Assembly: GCA_035653295.1 (NCBI GenBank)
Contig: DASRCB010000197.1
Span: 1-12,288 of the forward strand
DNA length: 12,288 nt
Source of the DNA: DASRCB01 sp035653295
GTDB taxonomy: Bacteria > Acidobacteriota > Terriglobia > Bryobacterales > Bryobacteraceae
Direction: 5' to 3'
The translations under genes were made by a program, and so were the position numbers. Position 1 is the first letter of the stretch. Each line of letters starts with the position of its first letter. The notes under the pieces are model-generated. The model had not been told where the DNA came from and searched no databases. It saw only the letters and a program-made list of their open reading frames with translations. Positions 1 to 6,377 of the stretch are shown here, in pieces.

Positions 1-664
1 GCCGCCGCTGACCGTCAAGACCGATGATGTCGAACTCGAGGGAGCCTTTTTCTCCGCGGCAGACAGCCTCGTTAAAGGCGATGAAGGAGTCGCGGGACTC
101 CGGGGCGATCAGGTCGTAAACGCTTCCGCCAACGACCGACTCCGGCGCCGTGGCGCCCACCATTGCCAATCCGGAGGGGTTCATGTGAAGCAGGGCGCCG
201 CCGGGCGCGACCACCTTTACGCACTCCGGCGTGGTTTCCACAATCGCGCGCAGGCGTTCTTCACTGGCACGCAGTGCGGCTTCGGTGGTTTTCTGATCGG
301 TGATGTCCTGGAGAAAGACGGTCACACCGGAGTAAGCGGGGTGGACCCGGATTCGAAGCCAGTGCTTCCATGGCCCGCAGTAGCTCTCGAGATCGATGGT
401 CGTGTTTTCCGCCGCCGCGCGCAGGAACTCGGAGTGGTCGGGGGTTCCTGGCATTACTGGCAGGATTTCCCAGAGAGTGCGGCCGAGCATCTGCTCGGCG
501 CGCGCGCCACTGAGCCGCTCGGTTTCGGTATTGACGTAAGTGATGCGCCAGTCGCGGTCGACGGCGATAAAGCCGCCGGCCATGTGTTCGAGGATATCGG
601 CGGCTTCCCTGACTTCGGCAGCGGCTTGGCCCTTCATCCCGGCTTTGATGTTGGCTGCTGACAT
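1..664 (-). CDS. PAS-domain signalling protein, 5' part only
   Basis: The first 221 codons are visible; the gene continues past the left edge, so the output domain is unknown. Two PAS-like sensor domains are seen. The first spans about residues 22-122 (ILEHMAGGFIAVDRDWRITY near its start, LQDITDQK at its end, the usual PAS C-terminal motif). The second begins after a short linker helix (ALRASEERLRAIVETTP) at about residue 140 and is cut by the edge. No signal peptide or membrane segment appears in this part, so it is probably a cytoplasmic sensor. Such PAS arrays usually precede a histidine kinase, GGDEF or other signalling output. I chose the ATG at 662-664; a GAGGGA sequence lies 13 nt upstream, somewhat far for a ribosome binding site, and an in-frame GTG four codons upstream is an alternative. 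It is transcribed divergently from the heptose kinase gene. Confidence 0.85.
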   Translation of the reverse strand, partial: MSAANIKAGMKGQAAAEVREAADILEHMAGGFIAVDRDWRITYVNTETERLSGARAEQMLGRTLWEILPVMPGTPDHSEFLRAAAENTTIDLESYCGPWKHWLRIRVHPAYSGVTVFLQDITDQKTTEAALRASEERLRAIVETTPECVKVVAPGGALLHMNPSGLAMVGATAPESVVGGSVYDLIAPESRDSFIAFNEAVCRGEKGSLEFDIIGLDGQRR

Positions 665-1052
665 GGTACGTCGCACGTCCCTCGTTCGGTTGTAGATGCG
701 TGCGGATGCGCCGCCGCAACGCGCATCGAGGAAGTTTCAGATAACTGCAGCTGCCCCGTTGAGCACCGGAGCACCTTCCTCCATGATAAACGCGTCCCAT
801 GGCGGACGTCATCCAGATGACATGGAGTGCGATTCAGGAGAAATCCGGCGTGGGAAATGTGCGACTTCGGCCCGAAACACACGCGATCTAATCTGTTCAG
901 GGTTCCTCCGTATGGTCGGCCGGCCGGGGCAGCGGTTATGCTGTTTTCGACGCTATCCTGCGTGCTAACGGCCCGGCAGCGGAGTACGAACTCTTGCCGG
1001 GCCGGCGCTTTTTGTATCATCCGCCGCGCTCTCCCCCCGATACCATGGGTTT
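665..1052. other. Divergent intergenic region, 388 bp
   Basis: This region separates the divergent PAS gene and heptose kinase gene and must hold the promoters of both. I see no convincing sigma-70 -35/-10 pair. Two structures stand out. One is a short perfect inverted repeat, GTCATC-CA-GATGAC, at 808-821. The other is a terminator-like hairpin at 969-1013, listed separately. Short open frames here have no ribosome binding site or recognisable protein pattern, and I do not call them genes. Confidence 0.6.
969..1013 (+). terminator. Terminator-like hairpin with no gene in front of it
   Basis: CGGCCCGGCA (969-978) and TGCCGGGCCG (995-1004) form a perfect 10-bp GC-rich stem around a 16-nt loop. 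GCGC and then five T residues (1009-1013) follow, so it looks like an intrinsic terminator for plus-strand transcription. The four bases between stem and T tract make it less than ideal. No T tract lies on the other side, so it should not work for the minus strand. It sits only 39 bp before the heptose kinase start codon. It could therefore end a short RNA, act as an attenuator in the kinase leader, or insulate the gene from read-through. Confidence 0.5.
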
Positions 1053-2072
1053 GTGACCAGCCAGCGCTTTCACGCGATCTTTGACAGCGCGCCACGGCGC
1101 CGGTTTCTTGTTGTTGGCGATCTGATGCTGGATGAATTTGTGTGGGGCCGCGTGTCGCGGATCTCGCCCGAGGCGCCCGTTCCCGTTGTGCAGGTGACCG
1201 GAGAATCCTACTATCCTGGGGGCGCCGCGAACGTGGCGCGCAACCTGCGCGAGTTCACGCGCGATGTGAAGCTGCTGGGTCTGACCGGGGACGACGAGAA
1301 CGGAGAGCGCCTCCTGCATCTGCTGGAGGCAAGCGGCATCGGGACCGAGTTGGTGGCGCGGGATCCGGCGGCACAGACCATCGTTAAAACGCGAATCATC
1401 GCACGCCAGCAACAGGTGGTCCGGGTGGACCGCGAGAGGCCGGCCGGCGTGTCCGCGGCGGCCATGCAGCGCTTCATTACCGGACTGCGGCGGGCGGTCG
1501 CGGAGGTGGATGCAGTTCTGGTGGCCGACTACGGCAAGGGGGTGGTAACGCAGGAGCTTGCCGATGAGCTGTCGGACCTGACGCGGAATCATGGCAAGCT
1601 GCTGGCCGTGGATCCCAACCCTCATAATCCCGTACAGTGGCGTCACGTATCGGTGATCAAACCGAATCGCTCCGAGGCCTTTGGAGCGCTGGGCCGCAGC
1701 GCGGATGTGGCGGGCCACGAGGATGCCGTGCTGCACGAAGTCGGTAAGGGGCTGCTCGACAAGTGGTGCGCGGACCTGCTGCTGCTGACGCTTGGCGAGG
1801 AAGGTATGATGCTGTTCGAGCACGGGCGGCCGCCGTATCACACCCCGACGCGAGCGCGGGAGATCTTCGACGTCTCCGGAGCGGGTGACACGGCGATGGC
1901 CATTCTTACGCTTGCGCTCACGTGCGGGGCCTCCCCGACAGAAGCCGCGGAGATCGCCAATACGGCGAGCGGCATCGTAGTCGGGAAGCTGGGCACGGCA
2001 GCAGTCACGCCGCAGGAGCTGGCTGAGGCGTTCGGTGTTCACGAGGCGGGAGCGCCCGCAGGGACTCATTGA
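1053..2072 (+). CDS. rfaE1: D-glycero-beta-D-manno-heptose-7-phosphate kinase (HldE kinase-domain type)
   Basis: A cytoplasmic PfkB/ribokinase-family sugar kinase of 339 residues. It phosphorylates D-glycero-D-manno-heptose 7-phosphate at C1 in the ADP-heptose pathway that feeds the LPS inner core. The match to the N-terminal half of E. coli HldE is clear: VVGDLMLDEFVWG (20-32), RISPEAPVPVV (36-46), PGGAAN (55-60), VADYGKG (157-163), KPNRSEAF (203-210), then the PfkB signature DVSGAGDT (273-280) with catalytic base Asp279, and VVGKLGTA near the end. The cytidylyltransferase half of HldE is absent, so a separate RfaE2-type enzyme is expected elsewhere. The start is GTG at 1053; no purine-rich ribosome binding site precedes it, and an out-of-frame ATG at 1045 stops at once. 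Its last 68 bp overlap the hybrid kinase gene tail to tail, and no LPS genes adjoin it. DNA-binding or general PfkB kinases are less likely given the RISPEAPVPVV match. Confidence 0.93.
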   Translation: MTSQRFHAIFDSAPRRRFLVVGDLMLDEFVWGRVSRISPEAPVPVVQVTGESYYPGGAANVARNLREFTRDVKLLGLTGDDENGERLLHLLEASGIGTELVARDPAAQTIVKTRIIARQQQVVRVDRERPAGVSAAAMQRFITGLRRAVAEVDAVLVADYGKGVVTQELADELSDLTRNHGKLLAVDPNPHNPVQWRHVSVIKPNRSEAFGALGRSADVAGHEDAVLHEVGKGLLDKWCADLLLLTLGEEGMMLFEHGRPPYHTPTRAREIFDVSGAGDTAMAILTLALTCGASPTEAAEIANTASGIVVGKLGTAAVTPQELAEAFGVHEAGAPAGTH

Positions 2073-4035
2073 TCTTCGCCAGGACCTCGGAAGCGACCAG
2101 CGGCTTGCTGAGATAGTCGTTCATCCCCGCTGCGAGGCAGCGCTCCCGGTCGCCGCACATAGCGCCGGCGGTCAGGGCGATGATCGGGATCGTGGCGAAA
2201 CCCGGCAGCGCCCGGATGGCGCGAGCCGCCTCGAGGCCGTCCATAACGGGCATCTGAACATCCATGAGGACGATGTCCCACGGCGCGTCGGCCAGCGCAG
2301 CGATGGCCGCTTGCCCGTCGGGAACAACGCGAACCTGATGCCCTGCCTTGCTGAGCAGGCGGTAGACCAGCCGCGCGTTGACGTCGTTGTCCTCGGCCAC
2401 GAGCACTCGGGCATGCAGCGCGACAGGACGGTTTTCGACCGTTTGCCGCGCCGCCGCAGCGCCGAGCAGGCCGGAGTGCGCGGCCCGCAAGATCGAAGTG
2501 AAGGTGAACTCACTGCCCACCCCGAGGGTGCTGTTGCAGACGATATCGCCGCCCATCATCCGGGCCAGCTCGCGTGAGATCGCCAGCCCCAGACCGGTTC
2601 CGCCAAATCTGCGGGTAGTTGAGCTGTCGCCCTGACGGAAGCTTTCGAACAAGTGCGCTTGCTGCTCGCCGGAGATGCCGATCCCGGTATCCGTGACAGT
2701 GCAGGTCAGCCGTACTCGCCCGGAGTCGATCGGCGCAGCCCGGAGATCGACGCGAACAGATCCGGCCGAAGTGAATTTTATAGCATTACCCGCGAGATTG
2801 ATGATGACCTGACGGAAGCGTACCGGATCGCCGCAAATGGCAGGCACGGAGGGGTCCACATAAGTATCCAGGCGGATGCATTTGTCGGCGGCTCCTGGTC
2901 CCAGCAGCGCGGTCACATCGCGGAGCACGTCGGCTACGCGGAAGGGCACCGCTTCCATGGTGAGCCGGCCGGCCTCGATCCGGGAGATGTCCAGGATGTC
3001 ATTGATGATGGTGACCAGCGATTGTGTGCTGCGGTGAATCGCGGTGGCGTATTCGCGCTGCTCCTCATCGAGCACGGTGGCGAGCAGCAGTTCGGCCATG
3101 CCCTGTATTCCATTCATCGGGGTGCGAATCTCGTGGCTCATATTCGCGAGAAAGCGGCTCTTGAGCTCCGTCGCCTCGCGGGCCGCGGCAAGGGCCTTCT
3201 GCAAATCGTGATTGGCGGCGGCCAGCCGTTCCTGCGCGTCGCATCGTTCGGTGACGTCGCGGGAGTTGACCACCACGCCTTCGAGCCCTGGAACGGAGGT
3301 CAGGTTGCGGCCGAAGGCCTCCATCATGCGCCACGAGCCATTGCGATGCCGCAGGCGAAACGAGGCGGCGATGGTCTTTTCCGGATCGGCGAGGGCGCTG
3401 GACAGCGCCGCATGTACCGCGGCGGCGTCATCCGGGTGGACGAATTCGAACCCGCAGCGGCCCAGCAGGTCTTCGGGGCGATAGCCAAGGACGCGTTGAA
3501 CGGATGCGCTCTCGTAAATGATCACCCCGTCAGAGCGCATGACGGTGATGACGTCGAGCGCGTTTTCAAGCAGGGCGCGATGCCGGGACTCATTCTGCTT
3601 CAGCGCCTCTTCAGCCAGCCTGCTGTTGGTAATATCCTCGGCAAGCGTTACAAACCGGAGTGGGTCATGGGGCTGGGCGCCGCGCAGCACCACGACGTTG
3701 TTGCGTACCCATGTGACGCCACCATCGCGGCGGATGTAGCGCTTCTCGAAAACAGCTGTTCCCGTGCCCGCAGTGCGCAGCAGATCGAGTTTCAGGGCAA
3801 CATTCTGGCGCACGTCGTCGGGATGGGTTATGGCCGGAAATCCGCGCTCCATTAATTCTTCGGCGGCGTACCCCGTCAGGCGGCAGAACGCATCGTTAAC
3901 GGTCAAAAAGCGACCATCCTCGCCGGTAATTGCGAGGCCGATCGACGCGTGACGGAACACGCGGGCTATCTGTTCCTGGATGGTGAGGGCGTCGGCCGCA
4001 TCGTCAGCATGCTCACAGACGGTTAGCAGTCGCAT
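2005..4035 (-). CDS. Soluble hybrid sensor histidine kinase, PAS-PAS-HisKA-HATPase-REC
   Basis: With the ATG at 4035 the protein has 676 residues. PAS 1 covers about 25-138 (FRHASIGLAITGEDGRFLTV to LAEDIT) and PAS 2 about 150-265 (ending VVNSRDVTER). A coiled linker follows, then HisKA with the phosphoacceptor in FLANMSHEIRTPMNG (His301). The ATPase domain has NLAGN (N box, Asn417), DTGIGIS (449-455) and GGTGLGL (478-484). A C-terminal receiver has phosphoacceptor Asp592 in LMDVQMP and Lys644 in LSKP. No membrane helix is present, so it should act in the cytoplasm and pass phosphate His to Asp internally, then probably to a separate HPt protein. A longer frame starts at 4095, but GGGAG five bases before the 4035 ATG favours the shorter start. 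No cognate regulator lies next to it. A FliA-like promoter lies 5' (see 4189-4215). The signal and target are unknown. Confidence 0.92.
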   Translation of the reverse strand: MRLLTVCEHADDAADALTIQEQIARVFRHASIGLAITGEDGRFLTVNDAFCRLTGYAAEELMERGFPAITHPDDVRQNVALKLDLLRTAGTGTAVFEKRYIRRDGGVTWVRNNVVVLRGAQPHDPLRFVTLAEDITNSRLAEEALKQNESRHRALLENALDVITVMRSDGVIIYESASVQRVLGYRPEDLLGRCGFEFVHPDDAAAVHAALSSALADPEKTIAASFRLRHRNGSWRMMEAFGRNLTSVPGLEGVVVNSRDVTERCDAQERLAAANHDLQKALAAAREATELKSRFLANMSHEIRTPMNGIQGMAELLLATVLDEEQREYATAIHRSTQSLVTIINDILDISRIEAGRLTMEAVPFRVADVLRDVTALLGPGAADKCIRLDTYVDPSVPAICGDPVRFRQVIINLAGNAIKFTSAGSVRVDLRAAPIDSGRVRLTCTVTDTGIGISGEQQAHLFESFRQGDSSTTRRFGGTGLGLAISRELARMMGGDIVCNSTLGVGSEFTFTSILRAAHSGLLGAAAARQTVENRPVALHARVLVAEDNDVNARLVYRLLSKAGHQVRVVPDGQAAIAALADAPWDIVLMDVQMPVMDGLEAARAIRALPGFATIPIIALTAGAMCGDRERCLAAGMNDYLSKPLVASEVLAKINESLRALPPREHRTPQPAPAA

Positions 4036-4565
4036 GACCACTCCCGAGCCGGGTGAGCGCGAGTTGTTGGTCCGGATGGCCGCGCGCCCCCGCATGCTGC
4101 GCCCAGAGAGGCCGCCGCGCGGCCGGGACCCGCAGCCCGAACACCTGAAGAGGTTAAGCCAACAGGCACATTAGACTCTCAAAAGACCTTATCGGCCCAA
4201 AAATCCTTATTTTCACAGCGCGTTTGCTGAGTCAGACAGGCCCGGTTCCCGTGCCCCGGAGATGCGCCGGTCCGGCTCAGCATGCGACGACGCATAGTCG
4301 TGGATACCTGCTTCCCGGCGGTGTCTGCCGAAGCCGGCGCTGTGAGCAGGGCGACGACATTGCCCCGCGCTCCGCGTCCTTACCTTGGGTCACATACTGC
4401 CGGCAAGCACGGCGAAACTCTGTTCGGCGGCCGGATTTCCGGTTTGCTCTTGCAGAATTAGGACGCCGGTACTGATTATTAGGTACCAGGCTAGCGCGCG
4501 TCCCGTGTAATCCGAAATGGGAATGACTGTATTGTATTTCTCAAAACGGCGTCTAATGGTCAACT
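4036..4565. other. Intergenic region upstream of the hybrid kinase
   Basis: About 530 bp without a gene I can support. On the minus strand it holds the leader of the hybrid kinase, including an alternative start at 4095 and the FliA-like promoter listed separately. On the plus strand, open frames such as the one at 4224-4475 have arginine- and cysteine-rich, low-complexity translations with no family pattern and are probably chance. The base composition becomes AT-richer around 4165-4215 and 4470-4560, as expected for promoter regions. I see no tRNA, riboswitch or clear intrinsic terminator. Confidence 0.5.
4189..4215 (-). promoter_or_regulatory. Candidate sigma-28 (FliA-type) promoter for the hybrid kinase
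   Basis: Read on the minus strand, TGAA (4215-4212), 15 bases, then GCCGATAA (4196-4189). The flagellar sigma-28 consensus is TAAA-N15-GCCGATAA, so the -10 box is an exact 8/8 match, the spacing is exact and the -35 core matches 3 of 4. Transcription would start near 4181, about 145 nt before the chosen kinase start at 4035. The presence of flagellar genes 4 kb away in this genome makes a FliA regulon plausible. It rests on sequence resemblance only. Confidence 0.5.
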
Positions 4566-4853
4566 GTGGCCGACGAAAGCAGGCGTTTACTTCGCAAAGA
4601 GATCGACACTTGCGGGGTTCTACTGCGTTCCGCGCAGAGTCAACGGAATCGGCGGACAGCCGTAGCCCTCGATCTTGCGCGGCGGGCTCACCAGCACGCC
4701 AGCGAGCTGCTCGAGACCTTAGCGGACGGAGAACGGGCCGAGTACCTGCCCGACCTTGCGTCCCTCGACGCGGCGCTGAAACGAGCAGAGTGTGCAGTCC
4801 CTGATTTCCGGGAGGCAGGCGCCGGCCATAACCTAACTGGGGTTGACAAGTAG
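4566..4853 (+). CDS. Possible small hypothetical protein, 95 residues
   Basis: I do not recognise this protein. The translation is mostly charged and helix-prone (RKEIDTCGVLL near residues 10-20, then LARRAHQHASELLETLADG around 37-55, then LASLDAALKRAECAV). It reads more like a real small helical protein than the overlapping frames do, and it has no membrane segment. Against it, the start is a GTG with no ribosome binding site, the third-position GC is only moderate, and no family is apparent. The frame ends at 4853, so its last codons contain the -35 box of the padR promoter and its stop codon lies within the padR palindrome. If real it would be a single gene just upstream of the PadR operon. 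Confidence 0.35.
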   Translation: MADESRRLLRKEIDTCGVLLRSAQSQRNRRTAVALDLARRAHQHASELLETLADGERAEYLPDLASLDAALKRAECAVPDFREAGAGHNLTGVDK

Positions 4854-4871
4854 CTCGGATTCCGATATAAC
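4843..4871 (+). promoter_or_regulatory. Strong sigma-70 promoter of the padR-ABC operon
   Basis: TTGACA (4843-4848) is a perfect -35 box. A 17-bp spacer follows, then TATAAC (4866-4871), which differs from the consensus -10 only in the last base. The expected start point is about 4877-4879, only 5-7 bases before the padR ATG at 4884, so the transcript would be nearly leaderless. This is the best housekeeping promoter in the window, and it is covered by the palindrome described next. Confidence 0.8.
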
Positions 4872-4884
4872 GGATTACGAGCTA
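4851..4884. promoter_or_regulatory. 34-bp palindromic operator centred on the padR -10 box
   Basis: The stretch is an imperfect palindrome with its centre between 4867 and 4868, inside the TATAAC -10 box. Fourteen of 17 symmetric base pairs match: outer arms TAGCTCG (4851-4857) and CGAGCTA (4878-4884), inner arms TCCG (4861-4864) and CGGA (4871-4874). A near direct repeat, CGGATTCCGA (4856-4865) and CGGATTACGA (4871-4880), overlaps it. Size, symmetry and position fit a repressor operator bound by a dimeric regulator. PadR proteins commonly bind inverted repeats at their own promoters, so autorepression by the PadR encoded immediately downstream is the simplest reading. That PadR is the ligand is inferred. 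Confidence 0.7.
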
Positions 4885-5237
4885 TGAAAGACCTGCTCGA
4901 TTCGTTTTTGCCCCTTTCCCCGGCCGCGCTTCACATCCTGTTGTCCCTCGCCGGAGAGGCCAGGCACGGCTACGGGATCATGCAGGACGTTGCCGCCCAG
5001 TCCGACGGACGGTACAAGCTGGGCCCCGGCACGCTGTACGACAATCTCCAGAAGCTCATGGCGCAGCGTCTGGTGGAGGAGCGGCCGCGGCCGGCAGGCG
5101 AGGATCCGCGGCGCCGCTATTATCAGCTCACTTCGCTTGGACGCGAGGTGCTGGAGGCCGATGTCGGCCGCCTGGAGCGAGTGGTGCGCGAGGCGCGGCT
5201 GCATCTGCGGAACGCGAAGCCGAGGAGCGCGTCATGA
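4884..5237 (+). CDS. PadR-family transcriptional regulator
   Basis: A winged-helix DNA-binding protein of 117 residues, the usual size of the short (subfamily 2) PadR proteins. Features seen are LSPAALHILLSLA (11-23), HGYGIMQDV (28-36), the recognition-helix region LGPGTLYDNLQKLMAQRLVEE (47-67), a wing with RRRYYQLTSLGREVL (76-90), and a short C-terminal dimerisation helix to about 108. It probably represses its own promoter, where a 34-bp palindrome covers the -10 box, and so controls the membrane protein and ABC transporter genes behind it. Inducers of this family are often small toxic molecules or envelope stress; none can be read from the sequence. The start follows the promoter by about 6 bases with no room for a ribosome binding site, so translation is probably leaderless-like. 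Its stop overlaps the next start (ATGA). Confidence 0.93.
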   Translation: MKDLLDSFLPLSPAALHILLSLAGEARHGYGIMQDVAAQSDGRYKLGPGTLYDNLQKLMAQRLVEERPRPAGEDPRRRYYQLTSLGREVLEADVGRLERVVREARLHLRNAKPRSAS

Positions 5238-5620
5238 TCACTGCGATCTACCGCGGCCTCGTATGCCTGCATCCGCGCGGTTTCCGGCGGCGATTCGGCG
5301 ATGAGATGGTGTGCATTTTCGAAGAAGCGGCAGAGAGCCGGGGCAGGCTGCTGGCTGACGGCGTTGCATCGCTGGCCCGGCAGTGGGTGCTTCGAACGGG
5401 GCTGTGGAGGGCCGCTGTTTCCATTCTGGGGGCGCTGCTGGTGCTGTGCTCGGCTTGGTCGATCTCTTTATTCACGCCGCACGCAATGAGCCACGCGCAG
5501 CTGGACCGGCCGTCTCCGCAATTCGTGGTGCTTGCGGCATCGGCGTGTCTGGTGGCGATTTCGTTCACCCTCATCCTGTGCGTGTGTTGGTTTCGCCTCA
5601 GTCTGCGCCGCCGTGCTTGA
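5234..5620 (+). CDS. Small inner-membrane protein with a permease-prefix-like N-terminus
   Basis: A protein of 128 residues. The cytoplasmic N-terminus has the pattern LVCLHPRGFRRRFGDEMVCI (9-28) followed by FEEA. This resembles the YP-x-x-FR-x-x-(F/Y)G-x-EM motif that I know from the N-terminal prefix segments of acidobacterial permeases and from small proteins encoded beside PadR regulators. Two hydrophobic helices follow, at about 58-80 and 97-120, and a basic tail (RLSLRRRA) that should stay in the cytoplasm. It is translationally coupled on both sides: ATGA overlap with padR and an 8-nt overlap with the ATPase gene. A role as an accessory or regulatory subunit of the ABC transporter is inferred from position; no enzymatic motif is present. 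Confidence 0.8.
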   Translation: MITAIYRGLVCLHPRGFRRRFGDEMVCIFEEAAESRGRLLADGVASLARQWVLRTGLWRAAVSILGALLVLCSAWSISLFTPHAMSHAQLDRPSPQFVVLAASACLVAISFTLILCVCWFRLSLRRRA

Positions 5621-6377
5621 AGTCCGCGCGCTCACCAAACGCTTTTCAGGCATTCCCGCGGTAGACGCCGTTTCGTTCACCGCGCGGCCGGGCGAGGTCA
5701 CCGGTTATCTGGGGCCGAATGGCTCCGGCAAATCGACCACGGTGAAGATGATCACCGGACTGCTCGAGCCGAGCAGTGGCGAAGTGCTGTACCGCGGCCG
5801 TGCGATCTCGAAATGGCTGGTAGAGTACAAGGGCCTGCTGGGATATGTGCCGGAGGAGCCATATCTTTACGGCCACCTCACGGGAGCCGAATATCTGGAG
5901 CTGGCCGGCCGGCTTCACGACATACCCGAAAACGTGCTGCGCCGAAAAATCACGGCTCTGCTCGATCTATTTTCGCTGGCCTCCGATCGGCACTCGCCGC
6001 TGTCGTCGTACTCCAAAGGCATGCGGCAGAAAATCCTGATTGGCGCGGCGCTGCTGCACGATCCCGAACTGGTGATTCTCGACGAACCGTTCTCCGGCCT
6101 CGACGCGGTAGCGACCATGGTCCTTCGCAGCCTGATCCGGTCACTGGCGGAGACGGGCAGGACGGTTCTGTTCAGCTCGCACGTGCTGGAAATCGTCGAA
6201 AAGGTCTGCTCGCGCGTGGTGATCCTGCACCGCGGGCGCATTGTGGCGAATAACTCCATCGAGGAGCTGCGCGGGCTGATGGCTCTGCCGACGCTGGAGG
6301 AGATCTTTTCGCAGCTGGTCACCGAAACCGACCCCGAGCTCACGGCGCGGCGGATTGTTGAAGCGATCCACGCATGA
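5613..6377 (+). CDS. ABC transporter ATP-binding protein (CcmA/NatA-like, ABC-2 type)
   Basis: The nucleotide-binding subunit of an ABC exporter, 254 residues from the GTG at 5613. All core motifs are seen: Walker A GPNGSGKST (34-42), the Q-loop region GYVPEEPYLY (77-86, with glutamate where many ABC proteins have glutamine), signature YSKGMRQK (133-140), Walker B LVILDEPFSGLD (153-164) with catalytic Glu158, and H-loop SSHVLE with His190. YSKGM and VPEEP are typical of the ATPases that pair with ABC-2 type permeases. An in-frame ATG at 5532 would add 27 residues lying wholly within the upstream gene and with no ABC-like character, so I prefer the GTG, which gives the usual beginning (LEVRALTKRF). 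It overlaps the preceding gene by 8 nt and the permease gene by ATGA, so it should work with that permease. The substrate is unknown. Confidence 0.93.
   Translation: MLEVRALTKRFSGIPAVDAVSFTARPGEVTGYLGPNGSGKSTTVKMITGLLEPSSGEVLYRGRAISKWLVEYKGLLGYVPEEPYLYGHLTGAEYLELAGRLHDIPENVLRRKITALLDLFSLASDRHSPLSSYSKGMRQKILIGAALLHDPELVILDEPFSGLDAVATMVLRSLIRSLAETGRTVLFSSHVLEIVEKVCSRVVILHRGRIVANNSIEELRGLMALPTLEEIFSQLVTETDPELTARRIVEAIHA

Noticed and set aside
808..821. Short palindrome GTCATC-CA-GATGAC between the divergent genes
   Set aside because: Too short to call an operator without a promoter beside it; recorded only in the intergenic description.
1017..2069. 350-codon minus-strand frame over the heptose kinase
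   Set aside because: It is exactly antiparallel to a gene with strong PfkB motifs and shows no recognisable protein pattern.
2653..3855. 400-codon plus-strand frame across the hybrid kinase
   Set aside because: It lies opposite a gene with complete kinase and receiver motifs and has a Gly/Arg/His-rich translation with no family features; it is a high-GC shadow frame.
4224..4475. 83-codon plus-strand frame in the intergenic region
   Set aside because: Cys/Arg/Pro-rich translation, no ribosome binding site and no family pattern; probably chance.
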